From contig NW_017962916.1 of the NCBI RefSeq assembly GCF_001661345.1, positions 600,826 to 664,825 on the forward strand: a stretch of DNA of 64,000 nt, in the 5' to 3' direction. This DNA comes from Ascoidea rubescens DSM 1968 (taxonomy: Eukaryota; Ascomycota; Saccharomycetes; Ascoideales; Ascoideaceae). The stretch's first letter is position 1. Every line of letters starts with the position of its first letter. Under the pieces are notes generated by a model. It had not been told where the DNA came from, did not search any database, and saw only the letters and a list, made by a program, of their open reading frames with translations. The translations under genes were made by a program, and so were the position numbers. This document shows, piece by piece, positions 29,801 to 40,341 of this stretch.

Positions 29801-29888
29801 TTTCGAACTTTTTCTTTATCTCGAGCTGTATTTAAAGATCGTAATCCAGCGATTGACTTTTGTCATTGGCTGTCTAATTGAATAAAAA

Positions 29889-30833
29889 ATGAACTCTTTG
29901 AGAATGATTGCCTTAAAGAACCTCAGATATCAGTCTTTTAAGAGGTTCCAGAGCTCTTCTACTGCTGCTTTGGCCTATAAGGCACTTCACAGAAACTCAA
30001 GAAGACCTCCACTCCCAGTCTTCGACGCTCCTGGATGGAGTGCTGATTCTGCTGTTTCCTCGATTTTGTATGAGACTCCATTGCCTTCAAAACAACCTCC
30101 CAAACAACACATCTTCAATTGCTTGGTTCAAAATGAACCTGGGGTATTGGCTCTCATTTCTTCCACCTTGGCTGCTAGAGGGTTCAATATTGACTCATTG
30201 GTTGTTTGTAACACCGATGTTAAAGACTTGTCTAGAATGACTATTATCTTGGAGGGGCAAGATGCTATAATCGAACAAGCAAGAAGACAAATCGAAGATT
30301 TGGTTCCAGTGTTTGCTGTATTAGATTATTCCAACACCGAAATTATTAAAAGAGAATTGTTATTAGCTAGAGTGTCGCTATTAGGTCCAGAATATTTTCA
30401 AGATTTAGTCCACCATCATATGCTGGACTCCAGTTTGGATCTTTTAAATGAAAATATTGATCCAGAATCAGATTCGAAATCTGATCCAAATGATATCACA
30501 CAATCAAAATACCATCCAAAAAACCTACCTTTATCTGAAGTATTAAGATTGAAGAACCACTATTTAACTGCTTTAGATAACTTAACTAGGCAATTTGGCG
30601 GAAGAATTGTTGATATCAGTGATAGGAATTGTATTATAGAATTGTCTGCTAAACCTTCAAGAGTCACTTCTTTCCTTAAATTGATTAGAAATTTTGGTGT
30701 GTTAGAAGTTGCAAGAAGTGGAATGATGGCTTTACCTAGAACTCCTTTGGATGATCTTACTGCTGATCAATCAAGTTTACTTGAAAAAGATTCTACTGAT
30801 GTTGTTGATCTTACTCAATTACCTCCAGGTTAA
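29889..30833 (+). CDS. ILV6: Acetolactate synthase regulatory subunit
   Basis: 314 residues, against 309 in yeast. The small subunit of acetohydroxyacid synthase activates Ilv2 and confers valine feedback inhibition in mitochondria. A basic presequence (about 1-30) precedes an ACT domain (about 75-150: FNCLVQNEPGVLALISSTLAARGFNIDSLVV). The C-terminal domain has VSLLGPEYFQDLVHHH, LPLSEVLRLK, FGGRIVDIS and ARSGMMALPRTPL, ending in QLPPG as in yeast. One in-frame CTG (30423) lies right after HHHM in a variable loop. The divergent pairing with ILV3 means two steps of one pathway share a promoter. Confidence 0.97.
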   Translation: MNSLRMIALKNLRYQSFKRFQSSSTAALAYKALHRNSRRPPLPVFDAPGWSADSAVSSILYETPLPSKQPPKQHIFNCLVQNEPGVLALISSTLAARGFNIDSLVVCNTDVKDLSRMTIILEGQDAIIEQARRQIEDLVPVFAVLDYSNTEIIKRELLLARVSLLGPEYFQDLVHHHMLDSSLDLLNENIDPESDSKSDPNDITQSKYHPKNLPLSEVLRLKNHYLTALDNLTRQFGGRIVDISDRNCIIELSAKPSRVTSFLKLIRNFGVLEVARSGMMALPRTPLDDLTADQSSLLEKDSTDVVDLTQLPPG

Positions 30834-31431
30834 ACAATATCATTGTTTATATATAAATATGTAAATATATATACATTAATCTAATGTATTTTACATACTA
30901 GGAATTTAAGAAATTTAAAAGATTAATATGACAAATCCAGAGATTTCATAAATTAAAATTAAAATCAGATCAAACAAATACAAGAAAATAATAAAATGAA
31001 AAGAATAGAAAAATTCTTTTATAATTACAAAAAATATTTTACTATAATTATATCCCACACCATCTTACTATCAATAATTCCAAAAATAAATTTAGTAAAA
31101 AACTGACAAAAAAAGATTAAATAAAAATTATCAAAACCAACATAAAGTAGACAAGAGCTAACCGATCAAGCAATGAATTTTAATTCCATAATGTAGCATA
31201 ATTAAAAATTAAATTAAAATATAATAAAATAAATATGAAATAAAATAAAAGAAATGTAAAAAAAAAAGTATAAAACAATTAAACAATAAAGACGTAAAAA
31301 AAAATGTTTGAAAAAAACCAAAAAATAAAAACCAAAAGAAAACGATAAAAAAGTATAAAAAATATCACAAAATTATTGAATATTTATTTGATTTACTGTA
31401 TTTTTTTTTGTTGTTATATTTTTTTCCAATT
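30834..31431. other. Convergent intergenic, ILV6 / HCM1
   Basis: 598 bp of A-rich sequence with many AAAATAAA/TATAAA polyadenylation-like motifs. No gene or structured element seen. Confidence 0.7.
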
Positions 31432-34431
31432 TCATGTAATTGATTTTCTTTTTATCGGTGTTTCTGGCGCAGAATGCGATCCATTATTATTTTTTGATGA
31501 TGACATTGTAAATGAAGATTGAGCAGTGCTAGATGTAGTAGTTGCTGATTTCTTACTATCGACAACGCTTTCGACTGCTCTTTTGACGACAGAGCAAATA
31601 TCGACTCCAAAAAAATCTTTGTAACCACTATTGAATGTTTCTTGATAATATTTGGATTTTCTGCTTTTTTTGCCACTTCTAGCTGGAGAGCCATGATAAT
31701 TTGAAAAAAATTGATCGTCATCACTATAATTTCTTGAAAGACTTGGTGAAGCATAAAAGTCATCAAAACAAGAGGGAGAATTCCAAGCTCTTCTCATAAT
31801 AGAGGCAGAACTTGGAGTTTTAATTCTGCTTGGGGTTTTGTTGAGAGGAGTTTTTGCAATATTAAAAAATTCATCCTTTGAGGCACTAAATAAACTATTA
31901 TTTAACCTTGGGTTGCTCATAATGTTTAGATTTGAAGTAGTATGTGGAATCAATTTTGAAGCTGGAGTCTTTGGTTCAAATAAAATTGGGCCAGCTGAAT
32001 TTTTTTTAATTGGAGATAAATCGAAGTTTGGATTACAATTAAAGGAGGAGGGAAAAGGTAATGATTTCATTAAAGAAAAAGGTTTATCAAGCAAAACGGG
32101 AGAATTAACAAAGGGATTGTTATTAGAAAAAGTAGTATGGTTTTTCATGTTAAAATTTTCCGATTCAGTATCATTATAATCATTGAAATCATTATTATAA
32201 ATATTGTTGAATTTATTAATATTTTTAGTTTTAGTATGATTTAAAACAAAGTCCAAGTTATCTTTATCTTTATCTTTATCTTTTGTTCTTTTATTTTTAT
32301 TATTTTTATTATTTTTATTATTTTTATTATTTTTATTGTTATTTTTTGTGTTTTTCTTTGCTATATCGGTATTTTCATTATCAATATCACTTTTATTTTC
32401 ATTGTCATTATAATTATCATTATAATTATCGTAATGATTAATATAGATGTCGTTATCATAACTATAAACGTTTTGATCATTATCGTTATCGTTATCGGTA
32501 TCATTATCATAAACGCTTTGTGGTTGATTGGTATTGTTATCATCATCATCATTATCTGAAAGTAAGACGTTTTCAAGTTGAATTGTTCTTCGTTTTTTTC
32601 TAATTGAGAATCTTTCTAGACCAATAGCAGAGTTTGATCTTTTAATTGGAGATACTAGATTGGGATTAAAGGGAGGAATATTTAAGTGAGAGTTAAATAT
32701 ATGGGGATTATGAATGGTGTTGAGGATATTGTTATTAATGCTATGCATGTTTATACTATTGAGGATGCAGTTGTGGTTAATTTGGTTGAAGTTATCGAAA
32801 GTGTTTGTAGCTGTAATGTTGTTGAGATTATTTATTGAATTGATTGGGTTGTATTGTTTGATTAGAGGAGTTTGATTTTTATCATCTTGAGTGTCATCTG
32901 AATCATAGTCTTCTGTCAGTTTGTTGCTTGAGACACTGAAGATGTTATTTGAATCGACCAAGTTGTGATTTAAGTCACTTTCTGATGATAGAGGATCTGT
33001 TGTTGGGTCATCAATATTTTTATTAAGGTTTTTATTGTTATTAGTATTGTTATTGATGTTGATGTTGAGATAATTTGAAAAACTGTTATTCTTTGATAAT
33101 TTTGGTAAAGGTTGAGATTTTTGGCTATTTTGAGAGGCAATATTAGAGAAACTATTTGGTGAATCTTTTGGTGAATCTTTTGGTAAATTATTTGGTAAAC
33201 TCTTTGGTATATTCTTTGATGAGTCTTTTGGTAAATCTTTTGATAAATTACTTTTCAAATTTTTAGAAATATTGTTAGCGATATCACTAGTGATAATGTT
33301 AGTGTTATTATTAGTGATAATATCCGAATTTTGGGAAATATTTTTTTTAATTTTTTTTGATTTTAAAAATTGAGATTCCATTCCTGGTTCAATCTTCCAA
33401 TAATGACCTTTACCATCTTTTGATTTTTCAGCTTTTATAAAAGCTTTATTTAGGGATAAATTGTGACGAATTGAGTTTTGCCAGCCAGCATCGTCTCTTT
33501 TATAGTAGGAGAAAGAAGTTGATATCCATGTATAGATTTGGGATAGAGTTAGTTTTTTGTCGTCAGATTTTAGTATTGCTAAAGCAATTAAACTCGCGTA
33601 AGAGTAAGGAGGTTTGTCTTGTTTTGAAGATATATTGGATAGAGAAGAGGAAGAAGATGCAGATGCAGATGCAGAGGAAGTGGAGAAGGATAATGAAGGT
33701 AATAAGTTTTTAGAAGCCGATGGTTTCTTTTTGAAAGTTGAGATTGGGATTATGTTGGGAGATTTGATCAGTGTTGCAGATGAGATTGAGTGTGAAGATT
33801 TGGAGAAAGAGTTTGAAAAGGAGATTGAAGAATTAGATAGTTTGATTATTGAAGATTGGGGAGTGGGAATGTTGAATGATTTAGGGTGATTCAAGTCCGT
33901 ATTTTTATTTTTAATTTTGTTCTTACTTTTATTTTTGGTGGTGATGTTGTTATTTGTATGATTTGAATTTGAGGTAAGTTGGGGACTTGATAAGGATGGA
34001 GATAATAACGAAGGCACGATTGTAAAGCTGTTATTGTTGGAGATATTGACGTTGATGCTGTTATTTAAATTTTTGTTAATAAGGTTTTTATTTGAGTTTG
34101 AAGTTTTAATGCTGTATAATATTGGAGTTTCGGGTATTAAGCTGATGGAGTCGTTGGAGGATAGAGAGAGAGACGATTTGTGGCTTGTGGTGGGAGGAGT
34201 GATATCGTTAACATTCATAGCAATATTGTTTTGGGTGGGAATATTGTTGTTGGTGGTATTTTTATTGGTGTTGTTGGAGGAGGAGCCAACATTGGATTTG
34301 TGGTTAATCTTATTTACAATTTTGGAATCATTGGCTGAGTTATTATTTGAGTTGAAATTGGATTGAGGTAGATGAACCGAGTTCAAAGATTTAATGATGT
34401 TTAAATCGTAACTCAGGCTCCTGGAGGACAT
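31432..34431 (-). CDS. HCM1: Forkhead transcription factor, Hcm1 type
   Basis: 999 residues; yeast Hcm1 is 564. It is an S-phase activator of chromosome-segregation and spindle genes. The forkhead domain (about 270-360) starts [18 protein letters not shown] and contains the recognition helix [15 protein letters not shown] and [11 protein letters not shown]. No FHA domain is visible, which rules out Fkh1/2 and Fhl1. Both flanks are Asn/Ser/Asp-rich low complexity, including NKNNKN runs and a short EEDEDADADA-like tract on the opposite strand. Several SPIK/TP sites near 560-900 look like CDK sites. An MluI cell-cycle box lies upstream, consistent with G1/S transcription. Confidence 0.88.
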   Translation of the reverse strand: MSSRSLSYDLNIIKSLNSVHLPQSNFNSNNNSANDSKIVNKINHKSNVGSSSNNTNKNTTNNNIPTQNNIAMNVNDITPPTTSHKSSLSLSSNDSISLIPETPILYSIKTSNSNKNLINKNLNNSINVNISNNNSFTIVPSLLSPSLSSPQLTSNSNHTNNNITTKNKSKNKIKNKNTDLNHPKSFNIPTPQSSIIKLSNSSISFSNSFSKSSHSISSATLIKSPNIIPISTFKKKPSASKNLLPSLSFSTSSASASASSSSSLSNISSKQDKPPYSYASLIALAILKSDDKKLTLSQIYTWISTSFSYYKRDDAGWQNSIRHNLSLNKAFIKAEKSKDGKGHYWKIEPGMESQFLKSKKIKKNISQNSDIITNNNTNIITSDIANNISKNLKSNLSKDLPKDSSKNIPKSLPNNLPKDSPKDSPNSFSNIASQNSQKSQPLPKLSKNNSFSNYLNININNNTNNNKNLNKNIDDPTTDPLSSESDLNHNLVDSNNIFSVSSNKLTEDYDSDDTQDDKNQTPLIKQYNPINSINNLNNITATNTFDNFNQINHNCILNSINMHSINNNILNTIHNPHIFNSHLNIPPFNPNLVSPIKRSNSAIGLERFSIRKKRRTIQLENVLLSDNDDDDNNTNQPQSVYDNDTDNDNDNDQNVYSYDNDIYINHYDNYNDNYNDNENKSDIDNENTDIAKKNTKNNNKNNKNNKNNKNNKNKRTKDKDKDKDNLDFVLNHTKTKNINKFNNIYNNDFNDYNDTESENFNMKNHTTFSNNNPFVNSPVLLDKPFSLMKSLPFPSSFNCNPNFDLSPIKKNSAGPILFEPKTPASKLIPHTTSNLNIMSNPRLNNSLFSASKDEFFNIAKTPLNKTPSRIKTPSSASIMRRAWNSPSCFDDFYASPSLSRNYSDDDQFFSNYHGSPARSGKKSRKSKYYQETFNSGYKDFFGVDICSVVKRAVESVVDSKKSATTTSSTAQSSFTMSSSKNNNGSHSAPETPIKRKSIT

Positions 34432-35071
34432 TGTGGAACAAAGAGAAAGCAGCGAGAGAGTATAGTATAGTGATATAGAGTTGCTAGAGATATACTAAGA
34501 AAGAATAGGAAAGAGCAGAGGTGAATAGTAAGGAAGAGAGGATACAGGCTGGAGATCAAAAGAAGATACACAATACCAGAAGCAGACAGAACCACCCAGC
34601 AAACGACAGAGCTTGGAAAGAGCCAGAGATCGAGAGGTAAGCAGCGGAAGAAGAAAAAGCACCAAACAACTGTGCGACAAATTCAGGGCAACGACAGCTT
34701 CAGAGAAAGAGAAGAAAATAAATCAGATAAAGACGATATAATAAATCCCAGAGATAGTAAAAAAGCGAAGACACACAAATACTGAAAGGAGAAACCCCGT
34801 TTCATAGACCCCCTGATAGACCCCTTTTATGAAGGCGTCAGTGTGCGTGCAGCCGCACATATATGAATAACAGCGCGGCACAGAAGCTTTTTGTGCAGCG
34901 AGCTGCAGGGCCAGACCCCTGGATCAGACGCGTCTGAAAAGAACGAGTCGCAAAGAACCCACAGCACTGGTTCGAACATTTCTCGTGTAATTTCCTCTTT
35001 GGGACGGGCTGGTGGTGGAGAGGAAGTTGGTGCAGAGGGAGAGTGTGAATTAGACTATGTATGGGGGTTCC
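34432..35071. other. Intergenic, HCM1 promoter / GLN4 3' end
   Basis: This 640-bp region is purine-rich near HCM1 and mixed GC further up, with the MCB palindrome. A GGTTCGAAC at 34969-34977 resembles a tRNA B box but has no tRNA around it. No gene seen. Confidence 0.6.
34925..34936. promoter_or_regulatory. MluI cell-cycle box in a 12-bp palindrome upstream of HCM1
   Basis: CAGACGCGTCTG is a perfect palindrome containing ACGCGT (34928-34933), the MBF (Mbp1/Swi6) core, about 500 bp upstream of the HCM1 ATG. Yeast HCM1 is transcribed in late G1 under G1/S factors, so the site fits. Confidence 0.6.
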
Positions 35072-37609
35072 TCACTTCTTGTTTGAGTCCTCCTTCAACG
35101 ACACAATTCGGTTGAGAATCAAGTCCCTTCCACTGCTGTCTCTGTCCATGCAGAAGTAGCCCACTCGGAGGGCCTGGAATCTCACACTTTCGGGCTGGTT
35201 GGGCTTCTCTGCAACGTTGAACTCCTCAACCTCGCCCTTGATGTTGTAGGGACTGTTCTCCTTGATTGTCTTGAAGGCTGGCTCGATTATCGCTCCGTTG
35301 ATCACCTCTTCGGATTCAGGGTTGATGTCTGCTAGAAACCCATCTGGGTTGGACGATGGATTCTCGCTTTTAAATAGCTGGTTGTGGATACGCACTTCCT
35401 TCACTCTGATTGGCGACCCAATCTTCTCGTTCTCTGGAATCCATTGGATATACGTCTTGGGTTTCTTGAATTTGCTCAAATCGTTCTCATAATGACAGTA
35501 AACCCTGACAATTTTCCTTTCTTTGTCTTTTTCAACGTGGTTCACTCGAATAGTGTATGGAACCTTTATCAACCCAACGCTTTGGTTCAATGTCAACCTG
35601 TAAAATTCCTTATCATCTTGCTCTCGGAAATCACTTCTGTCAATGTATATCTTATTTCCAAACAAAATCTCTCTGCTACCAAATTCATTGCCTTTTCCGG
35701 ATTTGAATGGAATCTCAATTTTCTCTTGATACTTATCATCCAAATTTTCCAAAATTATCTCAATTGGATCCAAAATCATCATCAACCTAGCTGTACTGTC
35801 TTCCAAATACTTTCGAATACTGCTCTCAAATCTAACCGCTTGGATGTTCGTAGTAGACGTTGTAACCCCCAATGTCGATATGAACGACAAAATCGCTCCA
35901 GGTGGAATTCCACGTCTCTTAATACCTTCCAATGTATACAACCTCGGATCGTCCCAGCCTCGGACATATTTTTCACTCACCAATTTACTGATCTTTCTTT
36001 TACTCATTATAGTCCCGGTAATATTCAATCTTCCATATTCTCTTTGTGCTGGTCTATACACTTTCAATGCATCGCATAACCATTCATAACTCTCCCTTGA
36101 TAAATAAAACTCAGTCGTACACAAAGAATGAGTAATATTCTCAAGCATATCACATAAACAGTGCGTGAAATCATATGTGGGATAAATCTTCCATTTATCT
36201 CCGGTTCGATGATGACTAGCATTTAATACTCTGTATGCAATCAAATCCCACATTTGCGGATTAGGATTCTCTAAATCTTGTTTCATTCTTAATGTGGCTT
36301 CTCCAACTTTATAATATCCATCTCTCATCCTACGAAACTCCTTGAGATTTTCTTCAACACTTCTATCTCTCCACTTACTACCAAATCTTTTATTTCCAAC
36401 TGTACCATTAACTACTCCTCTTTGTTCTTTAATCTCCTCTGCAGTAGAATGATCAACATACGCTTTCCCATTCTCGATTAATCTTTCTGCAAATTCATAC
36501 AATACATCAAAGTAATCCGATGAATATGTAATTTTCCATGGCTTGAACCCTAACCATTCAACCATTTCTAATATGCTTTTGAAATAAACTTCTTCCTCAG
36601 CTTCTGGGTTAGTGTCATCGTATCTTAAATAACAAACACCGTTGTGATATTTGGCAAATCCAAAATTAACCATAATAGCCTTGGAGTGTCCAATGTGCAA
36701 AAATCCATTAGGTTCAGGTGGAAATCTAGTATGAACTTTGCCCCCTGTTTTGATTAAATGTTCTTTCGTCAATTCAGGATACATTTGTGGATTTTCTCCA
36801 ACTTTATGCAAATCTCCAAGAAATCCTTCATTGAACATTGATCTCTTTGGACCCTTGTTATTTGTGACATTTTTATTATCATCTTTACTACTATTTTTAT
36901 TATTCTTACTGTTTTTATTCTTACCACTAGATTGTTTGTTTTTCTTATCTTTTTCCTTTTTGATGATATCTCTCTCATCTTTTGGACCTAAAACCTTTAA
37001 AATCTCCTCATCAATAACTGGTTTAAGTGATGCAGGATTTGCCCATTTTAACGATGGCAAGTTTTTAACCGAATTAATAATCGTTGGTAAAAATCTGTAC
37101 CTCTTTTCATTAATTTCATCTAAATTTTCTTTGATGTACTCTTTCACTTTTTCTCTAACATCATCCAATGTAACTTCGATTCCCACTCCTGATTCTGAAT
37201 CCAACTCTTCCCTTGTGGGCGAGTCTGTCGATTTGATATACTCAAAACTTGCGTTAATTTGTTGAACTGTTTTTAATCTTTCATCGTAAATCCCATCAAC
37301 AATTAGCGATAATTTCAGAATTGATTCTGAATCCAATTGTGAATTTAAACTACTAGATCCATTTGTACCTGTTGATAATTTCAAGCCATCGTTGGCCTTT
37401 AAGAATGGTGATTTGGCTAATAGTGTAGCCAAATGATGAATCAAATTCAATTGGGTTTTAGATAACTTGACGCTGCTTTCGTGAGATTTGATTGTAATCA
37501 ATTGGTACAAGTTATTGGAAATTTTCTTGTTTTTAACAATTTCTTTGGTCTTGTTATCATCAAACCCAATGTTTGAAAAGGCCAAAGTAAGTTCCTCGAT
37601 AGAACTCAT
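35072..37609 (-). CDS. GLN4: Glutaminyl-tRNA synthetase, cytosolic
   Basis: 845 residues (809 in yeast). Class I synthetase charging tRNA-Gln. The eukaryote-specific N-terminal appended domain (about 1-220) is followed by a Lys/Asn-rich linker. The catalytic core has RFPPEPNGFLHIGHSKA (the HIGH motif, near residue 298), YLRYDDTNPEAEEE, and the KMSKS variant MSKRK (near 534), then the beta-barrel anticodon domains. One in-frame CTG (37316-37318) lies in the N-terminal domain. It is head-to-head with FAU1 across a promoter carrying a Gcn4-type site, and aminoacyl-tRNA synthetases are common Gcn4 targets. Confidence 0.97.
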   Translation of the reverse strand: MSSIEELTLAFSNIGFDDNKTKEIVKNKKISNNLYQLITIKSHESSVKLSKTQLNLIHHLATLLAKSPFLKANDGLKLSTGTNGSSSLNSQLDSESILKLSLIVDGIYDERLKTVQQINASFEYIKSTDSPTREELDSESGVGIEVTLDDVREKVKEYIKENLDEINEKRYRFLPTIINSVKNLPSLKWANPASLKPVIDEEILKVLGPKDERDIIKKEKDKKNKQSSGKNKNSKNNKNSSKDDNKNVTNNKGPKRSMFNEGFLGDLHKVGENPQMYPELTKEHLIKTGGKVHTRFPPEPNGFLHIGHSKAIMVNFGFAKYHNGVCYLRYDDTNPEAEEEVYFKSILEMVEWLGFKPWKITYSSDYFDVLYEFAERLIENGKAYVDHSTAEEIKEQRGVVNGTVGNKRFGSKWRDRSVEENLKEFRRMRDGYYKVGEATLRMKQDLENPNPQMWDLIAYRVLNASHHRTGDKWKIYPTYDFTHCLCDMLENITHSLCTTEFYLSRESYEWLCDALKVYRPAQREYGRLNITGTIMSKRKISKLVSEKYVRGWDDPRLYTLEGIKRRGIPPGAILSFISTLGVTTSTTNIQAVRFESSIRKYLEDSTARLMMILDPIEIILENLDDKYQEKIEIPFKSGKGNEFGSREILFGNKIYIDRSDFREQDDKEFYRLTLNQSVGLIKVPYTIRVNHVEKDKERKIVRVYCHYENDLSKFKKPKTYIQWIPENEKIGSPIRVKEVRIHNQLFKSENPSSNPDGFLADINPESEEVINGAIIEPAFKTIKENSPYNIKGEVEEFNVAEKPNQPESVRFQALRVGYFCMDRDSSGRDLILNRIVSLKEDSNKK

Positions 37610-38133
37610 AATGAATAGACAATAAATGGCTTCTGTAGTAAATTAATTTCCCGGTAGACTTCTTAATCAATAGAACAATACAATTGACTAAATGCAATTA
37701 AAAAAATAAGTATAATAAGAGCACAATATCAACCCAAAACACTGAGAGATATGTTTATATTTAAATTGTGCCTTCAATGATCACACTCTTTGGTTAAAAT
37801 TTTTCATTTCATCAGCACTCTTTGAATTATCAGCCCTTTTAGTGGTAATCCCTGCTTCTACCATGAACTTTCCCTAGAAAATGAGCGTGGTTCTTATCTT
37901 GCACATAGAAAATCCCTGCAGCTACAAGATACTAAAAAATGACTCACTTATGAAACAATCCTGCCTTAATGGGGCAATGATCTAAACAAACAGAATTGAA
38001 ACAAGCGTCCCAAATTGGAAAAATCACTATTTTTGGATTTTACATCACAAAATAGAATGTTTTCCACTTAGGGTAGTTTTTTATTTGAAGAAACTATCTC
38101 GAATTTGCTCTTCTTTCAAGTGAAGGAACAATA
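37610..38133. promoter_or_regulatory. Divergent promoter, GLN4 / FAU1
   Basis: This 524-bp AT-rich region contains one perfect Gcn4-type core at 37940-37946. Nothing else recognised. Confidence 0.6.
37940..37946. promoter_or_regulatory. Gcn4-type site between GLN4 and FAU1
   Basis: TGACTCA, preceded by A to give the full ATGACTCA, 331 bp from the GLN4 ATG and 188 bp from the FAU1 ATG. Confidence 0.6.
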
Positions 38134-38895
38134 ATGTCGAAACAATTGAAGGTTTTCTTGCGAAAAGAGTTGAATTTCAGGCTTTCTTCTGTGTCCCAGA
38201 GAAGTTTGGATGCACAGGCATCTAATGTCTACAGTATTTTGAAAGATCTACCAGTCTATCAAAGAGCAAAGTCGGTTGCGATTTACATGTCAATGCCCTC
38301 AAAAGAAGTACCAACTTTGAGCATCATTAAACACTTATTTGGTGATGATAAATTTGTGTTTTTGCCAAAGTGTTTTATTAATTTGAACGAAATCAATGAA
38401 AGCGCCAGTGATAAGTACATAACAGAAAAATCATTGCTAAATAACTACTACGAAAAATATTACTTACCAGTTGATTTTGATCAAGATTGCAAACCTGAGA
38501 GAAATACAATGATGTTTTTTCAAATGAACTCGTTTGATGATGTCTTGGATTTAAAGCCTTCAGGCAAGTACAAATTAAAGGAACCTAGTGGTATAAATCA
38601 AAAGGAAATATTTGACTCTCAAATCGGTTTGGATTTAATAATAATGCCTGCAATGGGTTATGAAATCACGAATAAAAATACTCAAATTAAAAGGCTAGGA
38701 CATGGGGCAGGATTTTATGATAGTTTTGTTCATAAACTCCATAGACAGAGCAAATTGAAAGCTACATATTTATTAGGAATAGGTTTAAAAGAACAACTAA
38801 TTGAAAATATTCCATATGAAAAACACGATGTTTATTTAGATGGTCTAATTGTAGATGATATATTTTATGAATCCACTGATTCTTCTTATGAATAA
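38134..38895 (+). CDS. FAU1: 5-formyltetrahydrofolate cyclo-ligase
   Basis: 253 residues (211 in yeast). ATP-dependent conversion of 5-formyl-THF to 5,10-methenyl-THF. The N-terminal RKELNFRLSSVSQRSLDAQASNVYSIL helix, SVAIYMSMPSKEVPT and the Gly-rich substrate/ATP signature RLGHGAGFYD (187-196) are all characteristic. An insertion between them (about 90-150) accounts for the extra length. FAU1 converges on the FMP10-like gene exactly as YER183C and YER182W do in S. cerevisiae. No start ambiguity. Confidence 0.95.
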   Translation: MSKQLKVFLRKELNFRLSSVSQRSLDAQASNVYSILKDLPVYQRAKSVAIYMSMPSKEVPTLSIIKHLFGDDKFVFLPKCFINLNEINESASDKYITEKSLLNNYYEKYYLPVDFDQDCKPERNTMMFFQMNSFDDVLDLKPSGKYKLKEPSGINQKEIFDSQIGLDLIIMPAMGYEITNKNTQIKRLGHGAGFYDSFVHKLHRQSKLKATYLLGIGLKEQLIENIPYEKHDVYLDGLIVDDIFYESTDSSYE

Positions 38896-38917
38896 ATCAC
38901 TAGTAACAAATAGTTTT

Positions 38918-39862
38918 TCATAGATCATAAATAACCGAACTATCAACTAATAATCTAGATTTACTATTTTCGATTTTAGAATGAACGCAATATTTATCCT
39001 TTTTACTATTTTCCTTATTAGAAATTTTTTCTATTTTGCTTTTAATAACAATAAAATTATTCGCAACAGTTGGAAATGTATAGCTAAGTTTTAAATTTTC
39101 TTTTTTAGTCGAAACTTTTTCTTTTATATTACTTTCTTTTAAAAAATGATAATTTAAAAAATTGATTGATAATTCATCCAATATCGAAGCTAATATCCCA
39201 CCATGAACTAATCCAGGAAATCCACACAATTTAACCCCACAATGAAGTATACATATAATTTCACTATCGTCTTTAGGGTCTGAGTCTTTATCACCAATAT
39301 TGATAAAAAAAACTGGTTCAATTGAAAACCCGCCAGGAATTGATAATAGTTCAATTGTTTTGCTTTTCTCACTTAAAATTTGATATAAAGTGTCATTTTC
39401 ATTTTTATTTTCATTTTTACCATCAATTAATAAATAATTTTCTTTATCTTCTATCAATTTTTGATAAATTTTTAAATTTTTTAACTCATTTTTTAAATTT
39501 TCATTATATTTGGCAACTTGTTCAGCCGAATTCAAATCTGGTAATGATTTATTCGATATATTTCCATAAATTGTAAAAATTGGTAAATAATTTGCTGTAG
39601 CAATTCCAATTGCAAATGCAAAAAGATACAACTTCCAGTGACTCTTGGTTTTAGATTTTTCATTGTTTTTCTTCTTATTACCCACACTATCACCACTAAT
39701 TTTTTCTTTCTGAGAATTGGTATTTAAAGTTGAATAAGATGAGAAGGAATAATGCAGACGATAAGACCAATGAAGATTTCCACTAAATCCAGACTGAAAT
39801 CCAGACTTGAATCCAGATTTTGAAACCCAAACCAGATTCTTAGCCAAAGATGCTCGTATCAT
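38918..39862 (-). CDS. FMP10: Mitochondrial hotdog-fold thioesterase-like protein (Fmp10)
   Basis: 314 residues; yeast Fmp10 (YER182W) is about 244 and of unknown function, found in mitochondria. The N-terminus (1-50) is Ser/Lys/Arg-rich with almost no acid, like a presequence. A membrane helix follows near residue 76 (YLFAFAIGIATANYLPIF). The C-terminal half has the 4HBT thioesterase signature GFPGLVHGGILASILDEL (near 210-227), in which His-Gly-Gly and Asp-Glu are typical active-site positions. This suggests acyl-CoA or related thioester hydrolysis at the inner membrane. The ortholog call rests partly on conserved adjacency and convergent orientation with FAU1. Coding is Lys/Asn-rich. Confidence 0.8.
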   Translation of the reverse strand: MIRASLAKNLVWVSKSGFKSGFQSGFSGNLHWSYRLHYSFSSYSTLNTNSQKEKISGDSVGNKKKNNEKSKTKSHWKLYLFAFAIGIATANYLPIFTIYGNISNKSLPDLNSAEQVAKYNENLKNELKNLKIYQKLIEDKENYLLIDGKNENKNENDTLYQILSEKSKTIELLSIPGGFSIEPVFFINIGDKDSDPKDDSEIICILHCGVKLCGFPGLVHGGILASILDELSINFLNYHFLKESNIKEKVSTKKENLKLSYTFPTVANNFIVIKSKIEKISNKENSKKDKYCVHSKIENSKSRLLVDSSVIYDL

Positions 39863-40341
39863 TGCAAATTACTACCACTCTTATATTATCCTCTGCTTGT
39901 TTCGCTATCTTTTCAATCAATAGCTCCAGTCACGAGAGATTCTGATTGGCCAGCATCCTCGAACACAAAACTAATTATAAAAAACAACCAAAGTGACATT
40001 TCTCAATACACACAAACAAAAAGCTGTCCAATCATTCTTTTTCTATTTGGGATAAGAACTTTTTGCAGCAGCAGCACCAAAACCAGCAGATAACCAGCAG
40101 TATGGTTTCCTGCAGGTGTGTGCACAACCCGCATAAGAGCACAATTCCGTTATCAATCGACCGTCTCCGTTTTCCGTTCTCTGTTCGTTCGAGATTTCCG
40201 TTGTCCGTTGAGAATTCGCTAGAAAGAAATTGGAGAGTCGCTTTTTTCTTTGGGAATTTCTCACCACTTCACCAATTCATTGTTAATATCTCTCTTCATT
40301 TATCGTTTGAATCCTTTAATTAATTTATTATACCTCAAATC
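39863..40341. other. Divergent promoter, FMP10 / SET5
   Basis: This 479-bp region includes a short AGCAGCAGCACCAAAACCAGCAG repeat-like tract (about 40063-40100) and a T-rich leader before SET5. No gene or clear factor site is supported. Confidence 0.55.

Larger units (their letters stand above)
29178..29888. promoter_or_regulatory. Bidirectional ILV3 / ILV6 promoter
   Basis: 711 bp separate the two divergent start codons. It contains two perfect Gcn4-type cores, a CACGTG at 29587-29592 and several ACGTC/GACG motifs. No Leu3 consensus (CCGGNNCCGG) is present; the nearest is an imperfect CCGGTGCTCCG near 29732. A short plus-strand frame at 29214-29414 overlaps the control sites and is not credible as a gene. 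Confidence 0.7.

Noticed and set aside
31432-34431. Fkh1/Fkh2 or Fhl1 identity for the forkhead gene
   Set aside because: No FHA domain can be seen in the 999 residues; the single forkhead near residue 270 fits Hcm1.
34969-34977. GGTTCGAAC resembling a tRNA B box
   Set aside because: No A box, acceptor pairing or anticodon stem can be drawn around it.
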